Shown here piece after piece: positions 1-7,382 of a stretch of 64,000 nt of DNA. The stretch spans positions 3,844,001-3,908,000 of the forward strand of contig NZ_CP009455.1 of NCBI RefSeq assembly GCF_000759535.1. Direction: 5' to 3'. The translations under genes were made by a program, and so were the position numbers. The notes under the pieces were generated by a model. It did not search any database. It was not told the DNA's origin and worked only from the letters and a program-made list of their open reading frames with translations. Every line of letters begins with the position of its first letter. Position 1 is the first letter of the stretch. This DNA comes from Pseudomonas cremoricolorata (GTDB lineage Bacteria; Pseudomonadota; Gammaproteobacteria; Pseudomonadales; Pseudomonadaceae).

Positions 1-298
1 AAGATGACAACCGAATGACTGATGGCCATGTGCCTTGACGGATGCGTTTCACAGGCGCTCCTGAGGGGCTGCCGGCTTTTAAACCGGCGCCCTGCGTCTG
101 ACTACGAAACGTGCTGGCTGGTACTCCATACATACCGGTCGCACTGACTTGAACGAAAAATCACAGCAAATCATTAATCACATGCGATAAGCCGTGATTA
201 TTTGATCTTAGAAATAGCTTGTGATCTCCAGATTACGCTTGCAGAATCGGTACGTAATTACGTGGTACATACCATGGTACGAAATAATAGGAGCGGAC
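1..298. other. Left-edge non-coding stretch
   Basis: No supportable gene is visible here. An imperfect hairpin (GCCGG / CCGGC arms at 71-88) could end transcription of a gene lying left of the window. The right part becomes AT-rich and carries the palindromes listed separately, so it probably contains the promoter of the KfrA-like gene at 299. The short motif ACATACC occurs at about 129-135 and again at about 268-274. Confidence 0.4.
252..280 (+). promoter_or_regulatory. Clustered palindromes, candidate autoregulatory operator
   Basis: Directly seen: the perfect 12-bp palindrome ACGTAATTACGT (252-263), then TGGTACATACCA (263-274, palindromic except for its two central bases), overlapping the perfect 10-bp palindrome TACCATGGTA (270-279). 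They end 19 bases before the ATG at 299. Plasmid KfrA is known to repress its own promoter by binding inverted repeats, so an operator for the downstream protein is a reasonable inference. No footprint evidence is available here. Confidence 0.45.
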
Positions 299-1309
299 AT
301 GGCCCGTGGCGGCATCAACAGGGCGGTAGTGCAGCAGGCGCGGCAGGCGCTGATCGCCCGTGGCGAGCACCCGAGCATCGATGCGATACGTATCGAACTC
401 GGCAATACCGGTTCCAAAACCACCATTCACCGCTATCTGAAGGAGCTGGAAGCGCTTGCACCGTCGCCGCAGGCGCAGGGCCCTGCGCTCAGCGAGCAGC
501 TAGGTGCCTTGGTGCAACAGCTCGCCGAGCAGCTCGAAGTCGAAGCCCAAGCGGAGCTGCACGCGGCGCAGAGCGCCTTCGCCGAGCAGCGCCAGCAGCT
601 CGAAACGCAACTGCAAGTGGCTCAGCAGGCCCTTGCCGCAGCGCACCAGCAAGCCGAGGTTCAGGCCAGCGCCTTGGCGGCAGAATCCGAGCGGCTGCAG
701 GCAACTACCGCGTCGCTACAGGCTGAACAGCTGCGCAATGCCAGCCTCAATCAATCCCTCGGCGAACTGCAGGTGCGCCTCACCGACAAGGACGAACATC
801 TGCGTTCGCTGGAAGAAAAGCACCGGCACGCCCGCGATGCTCTCGAGCACTATCGCGCCGCCAGCCGCGAGCAGCGTGAGCAGGAGCAGCGCCGCCATGA
901 AGGCCAGGTGCAGCAGTTGCAGGTCGAGCTGCGGCAGTTACAGCAGAGCCTGGTGGTCAGGCAGGACGAGCTGACCCGGCTGCACCGCGACAACGAGCGG
1001 GCGCAGGGCGAGCAGCGCCATGCGCTCGCGCAATTGGCCCTGCGCGACGAATTGCTTGAGCAGCGTGACGCCCAGATCGAAGGCTTGCGCTCGATGCTGG
1101 CCCAAGTGCAGGGCGCCAGTGACGAGCTGCGCAGGCACACCGCGCAGCAGGCGCAGCGTCTGGAGCAGCGCCAGTCGCTGTGTACTGAGCAGGCCAGGCA
1201 GCTGGAACGTTTACAGAACGAGCTGACCCAACAGCACAACGCCTTGCGCGAAAGTCGAGAGGAGTGTGCGCAGTTGAGAGCGCGAGGGGAGCAGCGAGCG
1301 GAGGAGTAG
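299..1309 (+). CDS. KfrA-like DNA-binding coiled-coil protein
   Basis: Encodes 336 residues from the ATG at 299, preceded by an AGGAG-type site. The reading frame is open 26 codons further upstream, but there is no ribosome site there and that stretch contains the palindromes. The N-terminus (MARGGINRAV onwards, residues about 1-60) resembles the KfrA N-terminal DNA-binding domain, with the typical IRIELGNTGSKTTIHRYL segment. Residues about 75-336 are an almost unbroken Gln/Glu/Leu/Arg-rich coiled coil. KfrA of broad-host-range plasmids is a nucleoid-associated autorepressor; chromosomal relatives in pseudomonads have no settled role. No plasmid partition or replication genes are nearby, so this is a stand-alone chromosomal copy. 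The family is fairly sure; the function is inferred. Confidence 0.75.
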   Translation: MARGGINRAVVQQARQALIARGEHPSIDAIRIELGNTGSKTTIHRYLKELEALAPSPQAQGPALSEQLGALVQQLAEQLEVEAQAELHAAQSAFAEQRQQLETQLQVAQQALAAAHQQAEVQASALAAESERLQATTASLQAEQLRNASLNQSLGELQVRLTDKDEHLRSLEEKHRHARDALEHYRAASREQREQEQRRHEGQVQQLQVELRQLQQSLVVRQDELTRLHRDNERAQGEQRHALAQLALRDELLEQRDAQIEGLRSMLAQVQGASDELRRHTAQQAQRLEQRQSLCTEQARQLERLQNELTQQHNALRESREECAQLRARGEQRAEE

Positions 1310-1313
1310 AAGA

Positions 1314-1343
1314 CCCCCACCTGGTAGGTTTCCGAGGTGGGGG
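1314..1343. terminator. Hairpin between convergent genes
   Basis: Nine-base perfect arms CCCCCACCT (1314-1322) and AGGTGGGGG (1335-1343) with a 12-base loop lie between the convergent genes ending at 1309 and 1351. Neither side has a strong T-run, so termination is inferred from position and stem strength. Confidence 0.5.
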
Positions 1344-1350
1344 CTGGAAA

Positions 1351-1599
1351 TCAGCTTTCGGCTTTCTTCGCCGCGTCGACGCCGGCGCTGGACAACTTGA
1401 TCGGGTACGACAGACTCACCTGATGTTCGTCGATGCTCACCGCGCCGTCGTGGATCAGGCCGTCATCCTGAAGGGTCTTGAGCATCCCGGCGACGGCTTT
1501 CTCGCCCCGGTAGTTGTCGAGAATCTCCTTGCCCAGTCCATGTGGGTGGGCGTGCAAGAGTCGGGTCAGCAGCTCGGCTTGCAGGGCTTGATTGCTCAT
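1351..1599 (-). CDS. Small hypothetical protein, winged-helix-like
   Basis: Encodes 82 residues beginning MSNQALQAELL. The chosen ATG (1599) has AGAGGTAACC just upstream; a longer reading to 1743 lacks a ribosome site. The sequence contains LTRLLHAHPHGLGKEILDNY followed by a GMLKTLQDDGLIHDGAVSID stretch, which looks like a small helix-turn-helix or winged-helix fold that classifies a 'dose' of protein-protein contact, but no catalytic motif is seen. It ends AAKKAES. I recognise it only as a conserved pseudomonad type of small protein and assign no function. Confidence 0.6.
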   Translation of the reverse strand: MSNQALQAELLTRLLHAHPHGLGKEILDNYRGEKAVAGMLKTLQDDGLIHDGAVSIDEHQVSLSYPIKLSSAGVDAAKKAES

Positions 1600-1812
1600 G
1601 TGGTTACCTCTTGATTGATTCATCGGCACAGCGAGTAGCGCCATGTGCATACGGTTGAGCCCTGACGCTGGCAAAGGTTTGATCTTTTTCCCGGCAGCGA
1701 CGCGGGGGAACCCTGACCGACCAAGCTTGTTCGGATGAATCAATGACGCTGCATCAACAGGCGCGGGCAGCTATAGTCAGCGCCGGCAAAAGCTCCAGCA
1801 ACAGGGATTGCA

Positions 1813-3381
1813 ATGCGCTCAGGCACACAACAGGACGATGACGGCCTCTTCACGGCAACCGGCGAAGCGCGGGCGGTGGCGCTGTTCAGGCTGGTGGCGA
1901 GCTTCATGGCGGTGGTCATGCTGACCTTCGTGCTGGTCGAGGGCTGGCGTATCTGGCGTGATTACCGACATGCCCTGACCAACGCTCAGGACGCCGTGAC
2001 CAACCTGGCCCGGGCGACTGCCCAGCATGCCGAAGACGCCATTCGCCAGGTCGACGCCATCACCGCAGCGCTCGCCGAGCGGGTAGAAGGCGATGGCTTG
2101 ACCCACCTCGACCGCAAACGCCTTCACCGTGTGCTACGCCAGCAAGCCGAGATCATGCCGCAACTGCACGGCCTGTTCGTTTACGATGCGCAAGGCTACT
2201 GGCTGGTGACCGACAAGACCTCCGTCCCGCCCAACGCCAACAACGCCGACCGAGACTATTTCGTCTATCACCGCGAACACACCTCGCGTGACGTGCACAT
2301 CGGCTCGGTGATCAAGAGCCGCACCACCAACGAACTGATCATCCCGATCTCGCGGCGTCTCGATCACCCGGATGGCAGTTTTGCCGGCGTCCTGCTGGGC
2401 ACCATCAAGGTCGACTGGTTCGTCCGCTACTACGGCGACTTCAAGATCGATGACCGCGGCGCACTGGTATTGGCCAAGCGTGACGGCACGATCCTGGTGC
2501 GGCGGCCGTTCAGCGAGCGAGTGCTGGGTGTCAGCCTGGCGAGCAGCGAGATCTTCCGTCATCACCTGCCCTATGCCGAGCAAGGCGTGGTCGAGGCCAA
2601 AGCGGTCACCGATGGCACGCAGCGCATTTACGGCTACCAGGCGTTGAGTAATTACCCGCTGGTGGCCGAAGCAGGATTGTCCCGCGAGTCGATCATCGAG
2701 CCGTGGCGCCACGACATGATCAAGAGCGTGGTGGTTCTGCTGCTGTTGATGGTTGGCCTTTCGGCATTCGCCTGGGTGGTGCTGCGTCAGTTGCGCGAAC
2801 GGATCGCCATCGAGCGCGCCTTGCTGCAGGCCCACCAGACGTTACGCTCGCTCGCCTTGACCGATAGCCTTACCGGACTCGGGAATCGCCGGCGCCTGGA
2901 TGGCGTGCTGGAATCGGAACTGGGTAGGGCGCGGCGTCAGGATTACCCGCTGGCGCTGGTGATGATCGACCTGGATTACTTCAAGCGCTACAACGATCGC
3001 TATGGTCACCCAGCCGGCGACCAGTGCCTTCGGCGCCTCGGCGAAGTGCTCCAGGCCGCACTCAAACGCCCGGCCGACCTGGCGGTGCGCTACGGCGGCG
3101 AAGAGTTCACCTTGCTCTTGCCCGACACCGACGCCGAGGGCGCCGGGGCCGTGGTGCATGAGATTCTGCACAACCTGCGCCGGCTGGCCCTCGAGCATAC
3201 TGACAGCCCACTGGGTATCGTCTCGGTCAGTGCCGGTATCGCTATCGGCTACCCAGCACGGGCTGTAGTCAGCGCCGGCGCACTGATCGAGGCGGCAGAC
3301 GCTGCGTTGTACGAAGCCAAGCACCAAGGACGCGACCGCGTGAACCTGGCGCCGCAGGTGGGTGAGTGGCAGACGCCCTGA
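1813..3381 (+). CDS. Membrane diguanylate cyclase with periplasmic Cache-type sensor
   Basis: Encodes 522 residues and would make cyclic di-GMP from two GTP. A first membrane helix lies at about residues 20-45 (LVASFMAVVMLTFVLV). A periplasmic region of about 240 residues with double-Cache (PDC) character follows, then a second helix at about 298-322 (VVVLLLLMVGLSAFAWVVL). The GGDEF domain starts near LTDSLTGLGNRRRL and has an intact active site, RYGGEEF. An RxxD inhibitory site (RPAD) sits five residues before it, so product inhibition is likely. There is no EAL domain. The ligand of the sensor is unknown. The gene stands alone; ACAGGGA precedes the ATG. Confidence 0.9.
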   Translation: MRSGTQQDDDGLFTATGEARAVALFRLVASFMAVVMLTFVLVEGWRIWRDYRHALTNAQDAVTNLARATAQHAEDAIRQVDAITAALAERVEGDGLTHLDRKRLHRVLRQQAEIMPQLHGLFVYDAQGYWLVTDKTSVPPNANNADRDYFVYHREHTSRDVHIGSVIKSRTTNELIIPISRRLDHPDGSFAGVLLGTIKVDWFVRYYGDFKIDDRGALVLAKRDGTILVRRPFSERVLGVSLASSEIFRHHLPYAEQGVVEAKAVTDGTQRIYGYQALSNYPLVAEAGLSRESIIEPWRHDMIKSVVVLLLLMVGLSAFAWVVLRQLRERIAIERALLQAHQTLRSLALTDSLTGLGNRRRLDGVLESELGRARRQDYPLALVMIDLDYFKRYNDRYGHPAGDQCLRRLGEVLQAALKRPADLAVRYGGEEFTLLLPDTDAEGAGAVVHEILHNLRRLALEHTDSPLGIVSVSAGIAIGYPARAVVSAGALIEAADAALYEAKHQGRDRVNLAPQVGEWQTP

Positions 3382-3402
3382 GACGTGCCGGGGCAGGCGC
3401 GC

Positions 3403-4098
3403 TCAGTCGAGCAATTGCCAACGCACGCTGCTCACGCCTTTCTCCAGGCTCACGCGGCTGACCATGCGCTCAAGTTGCAGCGGCGCCTGGGCACTGCCGA
3501 GCAACTCGGCGCGCACCTGCAGCCGCGCACCGGCGTCGAGGTCTTCACTGTGCAGTGATTGCAGGCGCAGCCCGGGGTCACTGAGGTTGTGCAACATCAG
3601 GCTGCGCACCTGAATCTCGTCTTCGGCGCGGCAGATGATGCGCACCTCGAACTGCTGCTCGACCTCACTGGCCGGCACCACTTGCTGGCGGTCCAGACGC
3701 TGGGCCACCTCGCGCAGCAGGATGTTGGCGCACAGCACTACCAAGGTGCCGAGGGCGGCTTCCAGCAACAGGTCGAGGCTGCACAGGACGCCGATCGCGG
3801 CGGTACACCACAGCGTCGCGGCGGTGTTCAGGCCGCGCACGTTGAAGCCGTCACGCATGATCACGCCGCCACCGAGAAAGCCGATGCCCGACACCACATA
3901 GGCGGCGACCCGCGAGGCGTCGCCCGGCTCCATGCCCGGCACCGCCTGGGTGATCAGCATGAACAGGCAGGCGCCGGTGCTGACCAGCGCGTTGGTGCGA
4001 AGGCCGGTCAGGCGCTGGCGCAGTTGTCGTTCCGCACCGATCAGTGCGCCGAGCACCAGCGCGACGCTTACGCGCAGGAGAAATATGTTCCATTCCAT
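3403..4098 (-). CDS. mgtC: MgtC/SapB family inner-membrane protein
   Basis: Encodes 231 residues from MEWNIFLLRVSV. The upstream in-frame ATG at 4143 gives an Arg-rich non-membrane extension and is less likely. The N-terminal 130 residues contain four to five membrane helices with the family signatures GALIGAERQ, GIGFLGGGVIMRDG and NTAATLWCTAAIG. The C-terminal 90 residues form the soluble ACT-like domain of long MgtC proteins. MgtC proteins act in growth at low magnesium and inside host cells, partly by restraining the F-type ATP synthase. Transcription starts in a long GC-rich leader (see 4099-4350), in keeping with magnesium-type control, although no known riboswitch was recognised. Confidence 0.85.
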   Translation of the reverse strand: MEWNIFLLRVSVALVLGALIGAERQLRQRLTGLRTNALVSTGACLFMLITQAVPGMEPGDASRVAAYVVSGIGFLGGGVIMRDGFNVRGLNTAATLWCTAAIGVLCSLDLLLEAALGTLVVLCANILLREVAQRLDRQQVVPASEVEQQFEVRIICRAEDEIQVRSLMLHNLSDPGLRLQSLHSEDLDAGARLQVRAELLGSAQAPLQLERMVSRVSLEKGVSSVRWQLLD

Positions 4099-4350
4099 AG
4101 CAACAACCTCTGTGCGGGGACGTGCCCGCGTAAACGCCGGCAACGCAGCCGGCGGTGGGGATCGAAACCAGAGATGCGTAAGGCCGCAAGGGTGCGTGGA
4201 GCGTTAGGGGGGGCTGGCGTTGAGGCCAGCGAACGCGGTCGGCGGACGCCAGACCGCGGCAGCAGCACTGCCGGACTAGCGCACCCTGAGGGTCTGTCGC
4301 AAGCGACTGGGGCAACTGTCCAATGGTGGTCTCCTGTACCGATGCAGTAG
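4099..4350 (-). promoter_or_regulatory. GC-rich structured leader in front of mgtC
   Basis: About 250-400 bases separate mgtC from the divergent gene at 4507, with no supportable reading frame. Read on the minus strand, the stretch is rich in short inverted pairs, for example CTGGC/GCCAG around 4213-4233 and GCCGGC arms near 4135-4155. mgtC messages in enterobacteria carry long magnesium- and ATP-sensing leaders. I could not match this region to the M-box or other known classes, so this is only a candidate leader. 4351-4506 holds the two divergent promoters; no clear boxes were assigned. Confidence 0.3.
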
Positions 4351-4506
4351 TGCGCGGCGGACCTTACGAGCCACGCCGGCGCAGGTCAACGTAGCAAAGG
4401 CCTGCCGGGTTGAATTCAGATTTGCCCTACACGACGAGTGCATTGGCGAAGCCAGCGGCGGCGGTGGTAATCTTGCCGCCCCAACGCTGTCCTGCGGAAC
4501 GCCTTC

Positions 4507-4971
4507 ATGCTGTACAACTTCGCCGTGCTGTTCGGCACCTTGCTGGCCATGGAAGGTGTCGGCACCCTGGCCCACAAGTACGTCATGCACGGCTGGGGCT
4601 GGTGGCTGCACCGCTCGCACCACGCCCCGCAGCTGGGCGTGCTGGAACTCAACGATGTCTACCTGCTGGCCCTGGCGCTGATCGCCACCGCGTTGGTGGC
4701 GCTCGGCAAAGCCGGGCATGCGCCGTTGCAATGGGTCGGCGCAGGGGTGGCCGGTTATGGGGTACTGTACGTGCTGCTGCACGACGGCCTGTTTCATCGC
4801 CACTGGCCACGGGCTCCGCGACCGGTCAACCGTTATCTGAAGCGTCTGCAACGTGCCCACCGTCTGCACCACGCGGTCAAGGGCCGCAGCGGTAGCGTGT
4901 CGTTCGGGTTCTTCTATGCACCGCCGTTGGCGGTACTCAAGCGCCAGTTGCGCGCACGCCGCCAGCGCTGA
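4507..4971 (+). CDS. CrtZ-like beta-carotene hydroxylase family protein
   Basis: Encodes 154 residues, a small membrane protein of the fatty-acid hydroxylase superfamily. The diiron histidine motifs are present in order: HKYVMHG and HRSHH (about residues 23-40), HDGLFHRHW (about 92-100) and HRLHH (about 117-121), with hydrophobic helices between them. Length and motif spacing match CrtZ, which hydroxylates beta-ionone rings of carotenoids. No other carotenoid genes (crtE, B, I, Y) lie in this window, so the true substrate may be another lipid. The start at 4507 follows a weak ribosome site (GGAACGCCTTC). Confidence 0.75.
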   Translation: MLYNFAVLFGTLLAMEGVGTLAHKYVMHGWGWWLHRSHHAPQLGVLELNDVYLLALALIATALVALGKAGHAPLQWVGAGVAGYGVLYVLLHDGLFHRHWPRAPRPVNRYLKRLQRAHRLHHAVKGRSGSVSFGFFYAPPLAVLKRQLRARRQR

Positions 4972-5078
4972 TCGCAGGCCCCCGCCTGAATTCTTACATC
5001 CAGATACAGAATCCCGATCAAACGTCGGCCTGAGCAACTAGCCTAGGAAGTTTCCGATTTGTGACGGGGAAACTTCCT

Positions 5079-5990
5079 ATGTATGGACGTCGTGATGTCT
5101 TACGCGCTAGCGCCGCCGTGGGCCTGCTTGCCAGCAGTCCCTGGCTCGCCGTCGCCAGCGCTGAGGCAGGGCTGCTCAGCCGGCCGATCCCCAGCACCGG
5201 CGAACAGCTACCGGTCATCGGTGCCGGTACCTCGGGCAGTTTCGAGGTGCAGGCCGATTCTGCGGCCTATGGCCAACTGCAGCAGGCACTCAAAGGGTTC
5301 TTTGCAGGCGGTGGTCGGGTCATCGACACCTCGCCCAACTACGGCGGCGCGGATGCCGTACTGGGACAGTTGCTGGAAGAGGGCGGCTGGCACACGCAGT
5401 GTTTCCTGGCCACCAAGATCGCCGCCGACAGCCGCGAGGCGGCCGAACGGCAGTGGGCCGGCAGCTTGAAAAGCCTGCGTACCGACAAGGTCGACCTGCT
5501 GCAAATCCATAACCTGCGCGACTGGCAGCGGCAACTGGCCTACGCCCGTGAGCTGAAAGCGGCAGGCAAGACCCGCTATATCGGCATCACCCACTACCTC
5601 AACAGCGGTCACGCCGAAGTGGCGGACATCGTGCGCCGCGAGTCGCTGGATTTCGTGCAGATCAACTATTCAGTCAATGCCCCTGAGGCGGCCAGGACGC
5701 TATTCCCGTTGTGCCAGGAAAAACGCGTCGCGGTGCTGGCCAATCGCGCCTTCGACGATGGTCGACTGTTCGCCCGAGTCAAGGATCAGGCGCTGCCTGG
5801 CTGGTGTGCGGAGCTGGGCATCGGCAGTTGGGCGCAGCTGTTTCTCAAGTTCGCCATCAGCCATCCGGCAGTGACCGCAGTGATCCCCGCCACTGGCCGC
5901 CCGGACCGCCAGCTCGATCAGCTCAAGGCCGGTCGCGGCCCGCTGCTCACTGCGCAACAGCGCCAGGCCCTGATCGAGCAGTTCGCCTGA
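5079..5990 (+). CDS. Exported aldo/keto reductase
   Basis: Encodes 303 residues. The ATG at 5079 is preferred because GGGGAA stands seven bases before it; a GTG at 5061 also opens the frame. The N-terminus has a twin-arginine-like signal (GRRDVLRASAAVGLLAS) and a hydrophobic stretch ending near AVASAEA, so export to the periplasm is likely. The aldo/keto reductase tetrad is visible: Asp and Tyr in IDTSPNYGG, Lys in FLATKIA and His in LLQIHN. Members reduce carbonyls with NADPH, but a periplasmic member needs another electron source or folds with cofactor before export. The stop lies two bases before the next gene's ATG, so the two are probably cotranscribed. Confidence 0.8.
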   Translation: MYGRRDVLRASAAVGLLASSPWLAVASAEAGLLSRPIPSTGEQLPVIGAGTSGSFEVQADSAAYGQLQQALKGFFAGGGRVIDTSPNYGGADAVLGQLLEEGGWHTQCFLATKIAADSREAAERQWAGSLKSLRTDKVDLLQIHNLRDWQRQLAYARELKAAGKTRYIGITHYLNSGHAEVADIVRRESLDFVQINYSVNAPEAARTLFPLCQEKRVAVLANRAFDDGRLFARVKDQALPGWCAELGIGSWAQLFLKFAISHPAVTAVIPATGRPDRQLDQLKAGRGPLLTAQQRQALIEQFA

Positions 5991-5992
5991 GC

Positions 5993-7276
5993 ATGGGCCG
6001 GTGGCGGCAGCGTCTGGCCCGCTGGCTCAACCTTGCCCCTGGCGAAGGCCCGGGGGTGCTGGGCGCACTGACGCTGTTCTATCTGTTGTTCACCGGCTAC
6101 TTCATGCTGCGCCCAGTGCGCGAAACCATGGGCGTGGCCGGCGGTATCGATAACCTGCAATGGCTGTTCACCGGCACCTTCATCGCCACTCTGGCGTGCC
6201 TGCCGCTGTTCGGCTGGCTGGTGTCGAAAGTACGGCGCCGGCGCATTCTGCCGTGGACCTATGCCTTCTTCGCCAGCAACCTGGTGCTGTTCGCGGTCTT
6301 GCTGCAGCGCGATCCCGAGGGGTTGTGGCAGGCGCGGGCGTTCTATATCTGGCTGTCGGTATTCAACCTGCTGGCGATTTCCCTGGCCTGGAGCGTGCTC
6401 GCCGATGTGTTCAGCAGCGAGCAGAGCAAGCGGCTGTTCGGCCTGTTCGCCGCTGGCGCCAGCCTCGGTGGGCTGAGCGGGCCGATGCTCGGCACCCTGC
6501 TGGTGGCGCCGCTCGGCCATGCCGGGCTGCTGGTGCTGGCGGCGTTGCTGCTGCTCGGCAGCATCCTGGCGGTGCTCTACCTGCAACGCTGGCGTGCGCA
6601 GCACCCGCTGCCGGGCGACAGCGAGCAAGCCGCCTGCCGACCGGTCGGGGGAAACCCTTGGGCGGGTGCCAGCGCAGTACTGCGCACGCCGTACCTGCTC
6701 GGCATCGCGGTGTTCGTGCTGTTGCTCGCCAGTGTCAGCACGTTCCTGTATTTCGAGCAGGCGCGGCTGGTCAGCGAAACCTTCACCGACCGCACCCGGC
6801 AGACCCAGGTGTTCGGCTTGATCGATACGGTGGTGCAGACCCTGGCGATTCTCACCCAGGTGTTTTTCACCGGACGTCTCGCGCGGCGGCTGGGGGTCGG
6901 GGTGCTGCTGGTGGGTGTACCGCTGGCGATGGCGGTGGGCTTCGTCTGGCTGGCCCTGGCACCGACCTTTGCGCTGTTCGTGGCGGTGATGGTGCTGCGC
7001 CGGGCGGGCGAGTACGCGCTGGTGCGCCCCGGTCGCGAGATGCTCTTCACCGTGCTGCCCAATGAGGCCAAGTACAAGGCCAAGAACTTCATCGATACGG
7101 TGGTCTATCGCGGGGGCGACGCGCTGAGTGGCTGGCTGAAAAGGGCGCTGGATGTGCTCGGCGAGCACCCGCAACTGGCCATGCTGATCGGCGGGGTGCT
7201 GGCGGTGGCATGGGGGGCGACAGGGCATTGGCTGGGCCGGCGGCAGCGGGGGCTGGAGCGCGGGAATGGATGCTGA
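5993..7276 (+). CDS. MFS-type transporter with ATP/ADP-translocase-like N-terminus
   Basis: Encodes 427 residues from the ATG at 5993, two bases after the aldo/keto reductase stop. There are about 12 hydrophobic helices. The N-terminal segment (YFMLRPVRETMGVAGG) and the conserved VFSSEQSKRLFGLFAAGAS stretch recall the bacterial MFS group related to Npt1/Tlc nucleotide carriers. The late RRAGEYALVRPGREMLFTV and KAKNFIDTVVYRGGDA stretches are typical of that same group. The substrate is unknown. Coupling with an exported reductase could mean import or export of its substrate, but that is speculation. Transcription probably ends at the REP repeat that follows. Confidence 0.7.
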   Translation: MGRWRQRLARWLNLAPGEGPGVLGALTLFYLLFTGYFMLRPVRETMGVAGGIDNLQWLFTGTFIATLACLPLFGWLVSKVRRRRILPWTYAFFASNLVLFAVLLQRDPEGLWQARAFYIWLSVFNLLAISLAWSVLADVFSSEQSKRLFGLFAAGASLGGLSGPMLGTLLVAPLGHAGLLVLAALLLLGSILAVLYLQRWRAQHPLPGDSEQAACRPVGGNPWAGASAVLRTPYLLGIAVFVLLLASVSTFLYFEQARLVSETFTDRTRQTQVFGLIDTVVQTLAILTQVFFTGRLARRLGVGVLLVGVPLAMAVGFVWLALAPTFALFVAVMVLRRAGEYALVRPGREMLFTVLPNEAKYKAKNFIDTVVYRGGDALSGWLKRALDVLGEHPQLAMLIGGVLAVAWGATGHWLGRRQRGLERGNGC

Positions 7277-7301
7277 ACGCGGCTAATGCCTGTGGCGGCC
7301 C

Positions 7302-7354
7302 TTCGCGGCTAAAGCCGCTCCCACGGTTGGTGCAGGAGCGGCATTAGCCGCGAA
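7302..7354. repeat. Pseudomonas REP pair (BIME-like)
   Basis: Two nearly identical copies face each other: CGCGGCTAAAGCCGCTCC (7305-7322) and, inverted at 7335-7352, the complement of CGCGGCTAATGCCGCTCC. This is the classical P. putida-type extragenic palindrome. It lies between the convergent genes ending at 7276 and 7383 and could form a strong cruciform or act as a transcription end for both. Confidence 0.8.
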
Positions 7355-7382
7355 TGTCCGGTGAAGCCGGTCTATGCCTGCC

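Noticed and set aside
60..120. Possible tRNA-like fold at the left edge
   Set aside because: Only one stem can be drawn; there is no T-arm sequence or acceptor pairing.
4146..4330. M-box (ykoK) magnesium riboswitch before mgtC
   Set aside because: The conserved M-box sequence blocks could not be found in the right order.
5918..7228. 436-codon minus-strand frame under the MFS-like gene
   Set aside because: Gln/His/Arg-rich shadow of a membrane protein gene, without a ribosome site or homology.
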